This document shows, in pieces, positions 26,069 through 33,952 of a DNA stretch of 64,000 bases; positions within the stretch are counted from its first letter, which is position 1; every line of letters starts with the position of its first letter. The notes under the pieces were generated by a model. That model was given only the letters and a program-made list of their open reading frames with translations, searched no databases and was not told the origin of the DNA. Location: contig CAWAGV010000001.1 in the NCBI GenBank assembly GCA_963781725.1, forward strand, positions 1,612,001 through 1,676,000, read 5' to 3'. The translations under genes and the position numbers were made by a program. The DNA comes from BOG-931 sp963781725 (GTDB lineage Bacteria > Pseudomonadota > Alphaproteobacteria > Rhizobiales > Xanthobacteraceae).

Positions 26069-26758
26069 ATGCTGAGCGTCCGGGATGTGCATACTTACTA
26101 CAGCGAAAGCTACGTATTGCAGGGCGTCAGCCTGGAACTGAAACGCGGTCAGGTTATCGCCCTGTTGGGCCGCAACGGAGTTGGCAAAACGACTTTGGCG
26201 CGGTCGATTATGGGGCTGACGCCGGCGAAGCGCGGCAATGTGCTCTTCAAGGATATCGACATCACTCATATGCCGGCTCATCGCATTGCCAGGCTGGGTA
26301 TCGGCTACGTCCCCCAGGGACGGCGCGTCTTTCGCTCCCTGTCGGTGAAGGAGCATCTGGGCGTGACCGCACGCGGTGAAGGCCAGTGGACCTTCGAAAA
26401 GATCGTCGCGTTATTTCCCAATTTGCAGGCCCGGTTGCGCAGTCTTGCCGGCAAGCTCAGCGGCGGCGAACAGCAAATGCTGGCTGCCGGACGGGCACTG
26501 GCCGGAAATCCGGAATTGCTTTTGATGGACGAACCGACCGAGGGCCTGGCCCCGCTCATGGTGCGCGACCTTGGCCGCGCCATCCTGTCGTTGAAAGAGT
26601 CCGGCACTTCGATACTGCTGATTGAACAGCAGCTCGCCTTCGCACTGAAGTACGCCGATCACGTGTTCATCATGAACAAGGGACGCATTGTGCATCAGTG
26701 CAGCCCGGCCGAGCTGGCCGCCGACAGGGAGACGAAATCGCGCTACCTTGGCGTTTAA
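26069..26758 (+). CDS. Liv-type ABC transporter ATPase (LivF family)
   Basis: A 229-aa ATPase with Walker A GRNGVGKTT, signature LSGGEQQM and Walker B LLLMDEPTEGL. The ATG at 26069 has a TAAGGA site eight bases upstream and is preferred over 26045, which would overlap the LivG-type gene. It is the last gene of the importer. The flavin monooxygenase gene follows about 100 bases later on the same strand, perhaps in the same regulon. Confidence 0.93.
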   Translation: MLSVRDVHTYYSESYVLQGVSLELKRGQVIALLGRNGVGKTTLARSIMGLTPAKRGNVLFKDIDITHMPAHRIARLGIGYVPQGRRVFRSLSVKEHLGVTARGEGQWTFEKIVALFPNLQARLRSLAGKLSGGEQQMLAAGRALAGNPELLLMDEPTEGLAPLMVRDLGRAILSLKESGTSILLIEQQLAFALKYADHVFIMNKGRIVHQCSPAELAADRETKSRYLGV

Positions 26759-26861
26759 GCAGAGCCGCTATGCACCGATCCCACTGAGTCTCGCCCTCGG
26801 TATATGCTGAAAACAAACCGCTCGCGCCTCGCGAAAACCGCCGCTAGGGAAGGAATAAAAG

Positions 26862-28727
26862 TTGGCCGACCTGACGACTATGAGCTCCGAACAACGGCGC
26901 CAAATTGCTGAGAACTGGCTGGCACGCCTCGACGGATATTTTCGAGAAAAAGACTACTCCGGCGTCGCAGGTTTGATGCTGGAGGATGGCTATTGGCGCG
27001 ACTTGCTGATTTTTCGCTGGCGGTTTGAGAATCTTCAGGGTGCCGGGAATATCGAAGCCTGGCTGGAGAGCGTGGCCAACTCCAGCCCCGTGTACAATTT
27101 TCGGATTGAAAGCGACCCAATCGTGGGCGCCATCGCGGACTACAGCGAAACGCTGGAATTCTTCTTCCAGTTCGAAACCAAGCTCGCCAACGGACGAGGC
27201 TTCGTCAGACTGGTCGAGGGCCCAAAGTCCTGGACGGACCCAAAGGCGTTTACGCTGCTGACGAGCATGCGAGAACTAAAAGCGTTTCCGGAAGTCACGA
27301 CTCGCACCCGGCTTCGGGAAGACTTGCGGATTGCGACAAACCACGCGGAAAATTGGCTGGATCGCCGAAACCTGGCCCGCCAGTTCGAGGACAACGATCC
27401 GGATGTCCTGGTCGTCGGCGGAGGCCAAGCGGGCCTGATGCTCGCCGCGCGTCTCGGACAGCTCGATATCAACACGCTGGTCGTGGAGAAGTCTCCTCGG
27501 ATCGGCGACATCTGGCGCAACCGGTATCATGCTTTGCGATTGCACAACGAAATCTGCATGAACCATTTCGCCTACATTCCGTTTCCCGATAACTGGCCCG
27601 TCTATATTCCCAAGGACAAGATCGCAAACTGGATGGAATTCTATGCCGAGGCCATGGAGTTGAACGTCTGGAATAAGACGACAGTCCTCGGAGGCGAATA
27701 CGACAACTCCAAAAAGAAATGGACCGTGCGCCTCCGCTTGCCCGATGGGACAACCAGATCGATGCATCCGGCCAATGTCGCCATGGCGATGGGCGTCAGC
27801 GGCCTCCCCAACATCCCGCATCTGGAAGGAAGAGATGCATTTTCCGGCCAAATTCTGCATTCGAGCGGCCCGGTCGACGATCTCGATGTGAAAAATAAAT
27901 CGGTCCTCGTCGTCGGTGCCGGCACGAGCGCGCATGACCTGGCTCAGAGCTTCCATCTTCGCGGCGGCAACGTCACCATGCTGCAGCGGTCGCCCATAAC
28001 CGTCGTCAGCCTCGAACCAAGCTCGTTGCGGCCATATGAGCTGTATCGCCGCAACGACGGCGTTCGGCCGATCTACGATACCGATCTCATGGCCGCTTCC
28101 GTGCCGTATTCGCTCTTGGCAGAACTGCACAGGCCGATGAGCCACCGGATGGCCGAGGACGACAAGGAGCTTTTGGACGGACTGCGCAAAGTTGGCTTCC
28201 TGCTCGACAACGGCGAGGACGATACCGGCTACTTCCTGAAGCTGTTGCGGTATCAGGCCGGCTACTATTTGAACATCGGCGCGTCGGATCTGATCGTCGC
28301 CGGCAAGATCAAGCTCAAATCAGGCGTCAACATTCGGCGTCTTGCGGCCACGCAGGTGATCTTCTCCGACGACAGCGCGCTGGACGCTGACATTATTGTA
28401 TTGGCCACCGGATATCGCCCGCTTCAGGACTCTGTGCGTTCGATGTTCGGCGACGAAGTCGCCGACCGCGTCGGTCCGATTTGGGGGATTTGCGAAGACG
28501 GTGAGGCCTGCGGCATCTATGCGGAGACCGGGCAAGAGGGATTTTACGTCACCGGAGGCGGAATTCCCGGAGCACGCGCCTATTCCCGCTACACGGCGCT
28601 GCTGATCAAGGCCGCGTTGGAGGGCCTTCGTCCACGGCATTCGACGCGGTCCGGCGCGCCGGGTTTGCCAAAACCTGCAGCGGCGCGCCGGCGCGACATG
28701 GCCGAGCCCGCGACGCCAAACATCTAG
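26862..28727 (+). CDS. Flavin-dependent monooxygenase with N-terminal NTF2/SnoaL-like domain
   Basis: The 621-aa protein has two parts. Residues about 10-150 resemble an NTF2/SnoaL-like cone domain (GYWRDLLIFRW, NIEAWLESV). From about 175 there is a class B flavoprotein monooxygenase: FAD motif VVGGGQAGL, an FMO-type FSGQILHSSG segment, NADPH motif VVGAGTSAHD and a late ATGYRP. It would use NADPH and O2 to hydroxylate a substrate or insert oxygen. The TTG at 26862 has an AGGGAAGGA site at good spacing and is preferred to ATG 26880. It is followed by cupin and SDR genes, so these three likely act in sequence on the imported compound. Confidence 0.9.
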   Translation: MADLTTMSSEQRRQIAENWLARLDGYFREKDYSGVAGLMLEDGYWRDLLIFRWRFENLQGAGNIEAWLESVANSSPVYNFRIESDPIVGAIADYSETLEFFFQFETKLANGRGFVRLVEGPKSWTDPKAFTLLTSMRELKAFPEVTTRTRLREDLRIATNHAENWLDRRNLARQFEDNDPDVLVVGGGQAGLMLAARLGQLDINTLVVEKSPRIGDIWRNRYHALRLHNEICMNHFAYIPFPDNWPVYIPKDKIANWMEFYAEAMELNVWNKTTVLGGEYDNSKKKWTVRLRLPDGTTRSMHPANVAMAMGVSGLPNIPHLEGRDAFSGQILHSSGPVDDLDVKNKSVLVVGAGTSAHDLAQSFHLRGGNVTMLQRSPITVVSLEPSSLRPYELYRRNDGVRPIYDTDLMAASVPYSLLAELHRPMSHRMAEDDKELLDGLRKVGFLLDNGEDDTGYFLKLLRYQAGYYLNIGASDLIVAGKIKLKSGVNIRRLAATQVIFSDDSALDADIIVLATGYRPLQDSVRSMFGDEVADRVGPIWGICEDGEACGIYAETGQEGFYVTGGGIPGARAYSRYTALLIKAALEGLRPRHSTRSGAPGLPKPAAARRRDMAEPATPNI

Positions 28728-28822
28728 AAATCAGGAGAACTGGAGCCGTTCATGTACGGGCTTCTCGCCAGACCCGCAGCGATGGCGGGTTTTCAGGACG
28801 ACAACACACAGGAGATCAAGTC

Positions 28823-29329
28823 TTGGCTCAATCGACAGACCGTCCTCTGCCGAAATTCCGGCGGATCGTCACGAAGCACGACGACAAAGGGCAGTCGGCG
28901 ATATGGTCTGATGGCGATGCCTCAAACCATAAATTTCCGAGCAAGACGATTTCGTCGACGCTGATGTGGTCTACCGAGGCCACCCCGACCGACATCTTTG
29001 GCACGACGGACGAAGGCGGGAGAACATTGGGTTCTGCCCCTCCCGTCGGCGGCAGCCGCTTCACGATGATGGAATTCCAGCCGGGCAATGAAGCCCATCT
29101 ACATCGCACCGACACCGTCGATTACGTCATCTGCGTTGAGGGTGAAATAGACATGTTCCTTGACGAGACTCGGTTCATCACCATGAAAGCCGGCGACGTG
29201 CTCATCCAGCGCGGGACGGACCACGCCTGGGCAAACAGGAGCGACAAGCCGTGTCGTTTGGCGGTCGTGCTGCTGGACGCCTTGCCCAAACGGGAAGGCT
29301 CCATTTCCGGTCTCGTGAGCGCGCGTTGA
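28823..29329 (+). CDS. Cupin domain protein
   Basis: This 168-aa single-cupin protein shows metal-ligand candidates His92, His94, Asp100 and His134 (EAHLHRTDTVDYVICVEGE, then GTDHAWANR). The start appears to be TTG at 28823 with a CAGGAG site eight bases before. The gene lies 95 bases after the monooxygenase and four bases before an SDR gene. The barrel resembles those found beside aromatic catabolic oxygenases. Catalytic or regulatory roles are both possible. Confidence 0.85.
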   Translation: MAQSTDRPLPKFRRIVTKHDDKGQSAIWSDGDASNHKFPSKTISSTLMWSTEATPTDIFGTTDEGGRTLGSAPPVGGSRFTMMEFQPGNEAHLHRTDTVDYVICVEGEIDMFLDETRFITMKAGDVLIQRGTDHAWANRSDKPCRLAVVLLDALPKREGSISGLVSAR

Positions 29330-29333
29330 CAAG

Positions 29334-30143
29334 ATGAACAACACGTCGGACCTCGTTGCTATCGTAACAGGAGGCGCTCGCGGTCTCGGGCACGCCATGA
29401 GCCTGGCGCTGGTGCGCCACGGTGTTCGTGTGGTCGTCGCGCATCTGCCTTCGAGCACGGCCGCGGTGCAGGAGCTCGCGGTGACACTGGCACGTGAAGG
29501 TTATCCGGATCGCCTGCTTGCCGTGGAGTGCGACGTCACGCAATGGAATGATTGCGAGAATACCGTCAACAAGACGATCAAGCACTTCGGCGCGCTGCAC
29601 GGCGTCGTCAATAACGCCGGCATCGGGATGCAGAATATAAGCAATGTCCTGATCGGCAAGCGCAAGGCATTCTACGAGGTTGACGCAAACGCCTGGCGCA
29701 AGGCTATCGACGTCAATGTCAATGGCGCGTTCCTGATGTCCAAAGCCGCCACTCCGCATCTCGTGGCGCAAGGATGGGGACGGATCGTCAACATAGAGAC
29801 CAGCTTTTTCACCATGATGATGCAGGGCTTCTCGCCATACGGGCCATCCAAAGCCGCACTGGAGTCAGCAACGGTCATATGGGCCAAGGATCTGGCCGAC
29901 ACCGGTGTCACGGTGAATGCGCTTCTTCCCGGCGGACCAACAAACACCCGGATGATCCCCGATACCGAGGTGATCGACCGTGCGACTCTCATACAGCCTC
30001 AGGTGATGGACGCGCCGATTGCGTGGCTCATCTCGTCCCGGTCGGACGGCGTGACCGGCCGCCGTATTATTGCGAAGGACTGGGACGAGGAGCGTCTTCG
30101 CAACCAGGAACCGGGCAGCGTCGGAACGCCGGCCGGCTGGTAA
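29334..30143 (+). CDS. SDR family oxidoreductase
   Basis: A 269-aa short-chain dehydrogenase with TGGARGLG, NNAG, the serine in IETSFF and an intact YGPSKAA active site. There is an insertion of about ten residues (IGKRKAFYEVD) after NNAG, and the C-terminus lacks the usual G-V-D-G-G end, with RRIIAKDWDEERL instead. Both features suggest a specialised subfamily. It closes the rightward Liv-monooxygenase-cupin-SDR block and is convergent with the MarR gene. Confidence 0.88.
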   Translation: MNNTSDLVAIVTGGARGLGHAMSLALVRHGVRVVVAHLPSSTAAVQELAVTLAREGYPDRLLAVECDVTQWNDCENTVNKTIKHFGALHGVVNNAGIGMQNISNVLIGKRKAFYEVDANAWRKAIDVNVNGAFLMSKAATPHLVAQGWGRIVNIETSFFTMMMQGFSPYGPSKAALESATVIWAKDLADTGVTVNALLPGGPTNTRMIPDTEVIDRATLIQPQVMDAPIAWLISSRSDGVTGRRIIAKDWDEERLRNQEPGSVGTPAGW

Positions 30144-30198
30144 AGAGGCAGCTGAACCGTTCAGAAAAGATCAAACGTTGCCGGCTTTCGTCTGCTTT

Positions 30199-30789
30199 CT
30201 AAGCTTTAGGCAGTAATCGCCGACGGCGTCTTCGCATTTTATGCGCGGTGTGATGCAAATTGCTCACGCCATTCATTTTGGACATGAGCCGAAGGAGTTG
30301 CGTTCGTTCCCGGCTGGTCAACGCATCGAGAATTAGGCTCTGAGCCGCAACGACCAGCGGCGAAACTTTCTCCAGGAGAGCCAGGCCTTCGGCGGTCAGA
30401 TTGCAAATCCGCCTTTGGCTTTGCTCCTGCCTTTGCAACAATTTTCGCCGCTCCAGTCTTTGAATAACATCTCCGGCAGTGGACGGATCCAGCGCCGCAA
30501 TCTCCCCGAGCTCGGTCTGATCGATGCCCGGCTTGAAGCGCAGTATCGCCAGCGCCGCAAACTGAATTGGGGTAATTCCGAAATCCTTGCAGGCGTCCGT
30601 GAAAATAAACGTCGACGTTTGCTTGCTGCGCCGGATCAAGTAGCCGGGCATCGACAGGAAAGCCGCCAGCGAATCTATCGCGACATCATCCGATCCACCC
30701 TTCCGATCGGATGCGGAGCTGGCCGGGGAAAGAGGCGCTTGATTCAAGGCGCGGTCCTTTAGTCTACCGGGAAACTGGCGATTCTTCAC
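30199..30789 (-). CDS. MarR family transcriptional regulator
   Basis: The 196-aa protein has a central winged helix (GITPIQFAALAILRFKPGIDQTELGE, DPSTAGDVIQRLERRKLLQR and RICNLTAEG in the wing) typical of MarR regulators, which respond to phenolic ligands. N-terminal and C-terminal tails are longer than usual; the C-terminus ends in an Arg-rich KMRRRRRRLLPK that may aid DNA contact. It is divergent from the Rieske oxygenase operon, with an inverted ATACATAT repeat between, so it probably represses that operon and itself. Confidence 0.9.
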   Translation of the reverse strand: MKNRQFPGRLKDRALNQAPLSPASSASDRKGGSDDVAIDSLAAFLSMPGYLIRRSKQTSTFIFTDACKDFGITPIQFAALAILRFKPGIDQTELGEIAALDPSTAGDVIQRLERRKLLQRQEQSQRRICNLTAEGLALLEKVSPLVVAAQSLILDALTSRERTQLLRLMSKMNGVSNLHHTAHKMRRRRRRLLPKA

Positions 30790-30803
30790 TATTCATGTCA
30801 AGT

Positions 30804-30844
30804 ATACATATTAAGAGTCCTTTTGTTTTCAATATCATATGTAT
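30804..30844. promoter_or_regulatory. Inverted ATACATAT / ATATGTAT pair
   Basis: ATACATAT at 30804-30811 and its reverse complement ATATGTAT at 30837-30844 lie 33 bases apart, about three helical turns, in the MarR/Rieske divergent promoter. The interval is AT-rich. A MarR operator is inferred. Confidence 0.45.
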
Positions 30845-30927
30845 CTTTTTATGCCGATAAGTTGACAGTACCCAAAATATGGACGAGCTTTTGCTTTCCC
30901 GGGTACGAGCCATTTCAGGGACGCCTC

Positions 30928-32118
30928 ATGTCACAGGCCACAAACATCGACTTCATCGCGCAAGACGCTCGCGCCGCTGAGATTTCGGCCGGAATTGAAG
31001 ACGTTGCGCCCAACTTGCCTGCAGGTCTCACCGGAGGACTGCGAAATTATTGGTATCCGATTCTTCAGTCGGAAGACGTCGAGGTTGGCAAGACCGTTGG
31101 ATTCAAGATGCTCGGCGAGGACATGGTCGCCTGGCGCGGCCCGAACGGCAGCCCTCATGTGGTTCACGACCGCTGCCCCCATCGCAGCATCAAACTCTCG
31201 GTCGGCCGCGTCTTTAACGGGCATCTGCAGTGCATCTTGCACGGCCTTCGCTTCGACGGCGAAGGACAATGCACAATGGTACCGTGGGAGGAAAACGACA
31301 CCCGTAAAGCTCAATGGCCATCCGTCAAAGCTTATCCCGCTCGCGAACTTGGCGGATATATCTGGGCCTATCTCGGCGACACCAAAAAATTTCCACCGCC
31401 GCCGCTCGAAAGCGAAGTTCCGGAAGAACTGACGAAGCCCGACGAATTCATCTGGTTTCGCTTGCCGACCGAAGTGTGGAATTGCAACTGGCTGTTGGCA
31501 ATTGACGGTAGCGACGCGTTTCATGCCGTCGTGCTGCACGCCTCGTCGCAGGCGGTCACCGAGAAGAAATGGACAGGAGGCGACGTATCTCATTCCGACG
31601 TGCCGTTGGGCGAACGGCGGATGAAGATCATCGAGACGTCTCACGGGATTCGCGCCGTTTCGCTGGATGCCAGCAACAAGCCCCTGCATCACGGTCATTT
31701 CACTGTCGATGTGAAAGGCGATCGTTTCGCGCTCCCGTGTCTTACCAGCAATCCGATCGCGCCGGCGCCGGGAGCGGCTCCGTACACGTCGCGACTGTGG
31801 CAATTCGCCATCGACGAGAACCGCACGCAAATCGAGCGTTACGCATGCTGGCGGGCCCGAACCGAGGAGGAACGCGCTCAAGCGACCCGGGTGTTCCGTG
31901 ACGTTGCATTGCCGCGATTGAAGAAAGTCTCGGCTGAAGATCAGTTTGCGGGCGAAGCCCAAGGCGAAGTTGTATCTGCCCGTCTTTATGAACATTTGCA
32001 GGCGCCTGACATCGATGTCGTGAAAGTCCGCCGCCTGCTTCACAAAGCATTCGTCGATCCGATCAAGCACAATCGAAGAAGCACCATTCCCGATGGTGCG
32101 CTGCTGTATCCGCTGTAG
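30928..32118 (+). CDS. Rieske non-heme iron oxygenase
   Basis: A 396-aa aromatic-ring oxygenase. The Rieske site is Cys83-Pro-His85 and Cys102-X2-His105 (CILHG). The mononuclear iron site is Asp196, His199 and His204 (DGSDAFHAVVLH). The start ATG at 30928 has an AGGGA site; an in-frame start at 30823 would run through the operator region. No reductase gene is adjacent, so it may use that encoded at 7946-8950 or a distant one. It heads a rightward operon with SDR, Pht5-like and molybdenum hydroxylase genes and diverges from MarR. Confidence 0.9.
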   Translation: MSQATNIDFIAQDARAAEISAGIEDVAPNLPAGLTGGLRNYWYPILQSEDVEVGKTVGFKMLGEDMVAWRGPNGSPHVVHDRCPHRSIKLSVGRVFNGHLQCILHGLRFDGEGQCTMVPWEENDTRKAQWPSVKAYPARELGGYIWAYLGDTKKFPPPPLESEVPEELTKPDEFIWFRLPTEVWNCNWLLAIDGSDAFHAVVLHASSQAVTEKKWTGGDVSHSDVPLGERRMKIIETSHGIRAVSLDASNKPLHHGHFTVDVKGDRFALPCLTSNPIAPAPGAAPYTSRLWQFAIDENRTQIERYACWRARTEEERAQATRVFRDVALPRLKKVSAEDQFAGEAQGEVVSARLYEHLQAPDIDVVKVRRLLHKAFVDPIKHNRRSTIPDGALLYPL

Positions 32119-32170
32119 TCGTGCACGCCCGCTACCGACAACGATGGCCTGACCTGGAGAGTGCGGACTA

Positions 32171-32947
32171 ATGGGCGGCAGGCTTGGCAACAGGGCAGCC
32201 ATAATCACCGGTGCGGCCCGGGGAATTGGCTTGGCGACCGCTCAGTTGTTCCTGCAAGAAGGTGCACGCGTTGGGCTGATCGACCGCGACAAAGGTGCCT
32301 TGGTCGAGGCCGCACGGTCTCTCACCGAGCGATTTTCGGGATCCGTTATTCACTGGCATCAAGCCGACATCGCCGATCCCGACGGCGTTGCACTGGCAAT
32401 CGACGTACTCGTTGCCAAACTTGGACGGCTCGACATCCTTGTTAACAATGCCGCGGCGCGCGCCTTCGGTCCTGTCGCCGAAACAACGCCGGAGAGCTGG
32501 TCTGAAATTCTGCAAACCAACGTCACCGGGTTGGCAATGTGCGCGCGGGCAGCCTTGCCAAATCTCCGCAAGAGTAAGGGCGGCAGCATCGTCAACGTAT
32601 CGTCCGTCTTCGGCATCGCCGGCCGGGAAAATATGGGCCAGTACGACGCCAGCAAGGCTGCGATCCTGGCTCTGACACGTGTACTGGCATGTGAAGAGGC
32701 CAAGTTTGGGATTCGCGTCAACGCGGTCTGCCCCAGTTCCACCTGGACGCCATGGACCTACGGGCGCGCCGAAGCCCGCGGGATGAGCCTGGAAGAACTT
32801 AAGGCCAAAGGTGCGGTCCCGTGTCTTCTGGGACGATGGGCCGAGCCTGAAGAGGTGGCATTTCCAATATTGTGGCTCGCCTCCAGCGAAGCGTCGTTCA
32901 TCACCGGCGAAACGCTGCGGGTCGATGGCGGGTTGATGACGACGTAA
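32171..32947 (+). CDS. SDR family oxidoreductase
   Basis: A 258-aa dehydrogenase with all classical motifs: TGAARGIG, NNAAA at the NNAG site, the VSSVFG serine, YDASK and the C-terminal TGETLRVDGG. A GGAGAG ribosome site precedes ATG 32171. In Rieske operons an SDR of this kind often oxidises a cis-dihydrodiol to the catechol, which is a reasonable but unproven guess here. It is followed 15 bases later by the Pht5-like gene. Confidence 0.88.
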   Translation: MGGRLGNRAAIITGAARGIGLATAQLFLQEGARVGLIDRDKGALVEAARSLTERFSGSVIHWHQADIADPDGVALAIDVLVAKLGRLDILVNNAAARAFGPVAETTPESWSEILQTNVTGLAMCARAALPNLRKSKGGSIVNVSSVFGIAGRENMGQYDASKAAILALTRVLACEEAKFGIRVNAVCPSSTWTPWTYGRAEARGMSLEELKAKGAVPCLLGRWAEPEEVAFPILWLASSEASFITGETLRVDGGLMTT

Positions 32948-32962
32948 CGAGTAAGGCCACCG

Positions 32963-33919
32963 ATGACGCTGACACTCAGTATGACTTGCGGCCCATATGA
33001 CCGTGCGCGCGCGCTCATCGACGGCCGCATCAAGCCGCAAGGCATCGAACTCGACATCGCCGTGAATGACGACGACGTCGACCGGCAACGGCGGGCGGCT
33101 CGCGGCGAGTTCGATATATGCGAGTTTTTCACCGGCACTTACATTGCCGATCTGCCGTTCAAAAAACTCGGTTTCACCGCTATCCCGATTTTCGTCAAAC
33201 GGATGTTTCGCCACTCCTACATTTACATCAACAAGAATAGCGGTATTCGCAAGCCGAGCGACCTCAATGGCAAGAGGGTCGGCGTGCAAACCTGGATCAC
33301 CAGCGCCGCGCTGTGGGCGAAGGGCATGCTGGAGGAGGACCACGGCGTCGATCTTTCCTCGATCGAATGGGTAGCGTGGCAGGCGGTACGAATTCCGGAT
33401 TGGAAGCCGCCGCATTGGCTCAAGCTCGTCATCGCGCCCGAAGGATCCGATCAATTCGATCTTCTGGCGAAAGGCGATATCGCCGCGGGCATCACGACCG
33501 AGCTGTGGGCGCCAAACCGGCACCCCGACATCGATTTCCTGTTTCCGGATTACGGTGATCGGGAGCGCGAATATTTTCACCGCACGCGATGCTTTCCGAT
33601 CATGCACACGTTGCTGATACGAAATTCGGTGCTTGAACAAAATCCGTGGGTGGCACGAAGCCTGTTCGACGCATGGGAGGCGTCAAAGCAAAAGCTTTAC
33701 GAACAGCAGCAGTGGGATCGTATCCACATGACGTCGCTTTGGTATCGCGAACTTTGGGAAAACGAGCGCGCGGCGGCCGGTGAAGACATCTACCCTTGGG
33801 GGTTCGCCAAGACCCGCCATGAACTCGAAGTCATGTTGCATTATGCCCATCGACAGGGCGTAACACCGCGCAGATATGAACCGGAAGATTTGTTCTGGCC
33901 ATCGATGCTCGAAACCTGA
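32963..33919 (+). CDS. 4,5-dihydroxyphthalate decarboxylase-like (Pht5 family) protein
   Basis: The 318-aa protein begins MTLTLSMTCGPYDRARALIDGRI, with no signal peptide, and has a periplasmic-binding-protein type II layout (GEFDICEFFTGTYI, RHSYIYINKNSGIRKPSDL, GKRVGVQTW). This matches my memory of the Pht5/4,5-dihydroxyphthalate decarboxylase family, in which a binding-protein fold is used as an enzyme or as a cytosolic binder. TAAGG precedes the ATG at good spacing. Between an SDR and a molybdenum hydroxylase gene it may decarboxylate an aromatic diacid. It could also be a non-catalytic SBP relative. Confidence 0.8.
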   Translation: MTLTLSMTCGPYDRARALIDGRIKPQGIELDIAVNDDDVDRQRRAARGEFDICEFFTGTYIADLPFKKLGFTAIPIFVKRMFRHSYIYINKNSGIRKPSDLNGKRVGVQTWITSAALWAKGMLEEDHGVDLSSIEWVAWQAVRIPDWKPPHWLKLVIAPEGSDQFDLLAKGDIAAGITTELWAPNRHPDIDFLFPDYGDREREYFHRTRCFPIMHTLLIRNSVLEQNPWVARSLFDAWEASKQKLYEQQQWDRIHMTSLWYRELWENERAAAGEDIYPWGFAKTRHELEVMLHYAHRQGVTPRRYEPEDLFWPSMLET

Positions 33920-33952
33920 ACGGGGTCTGAAATTTCTCCAAAGACTTCAGCC

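Noticed and set aside
32168..33640. A 490-codon minus-strand frame
   Set aside because: It is antisense to the SDR and Pht5-like genes and has no recognisable motif.
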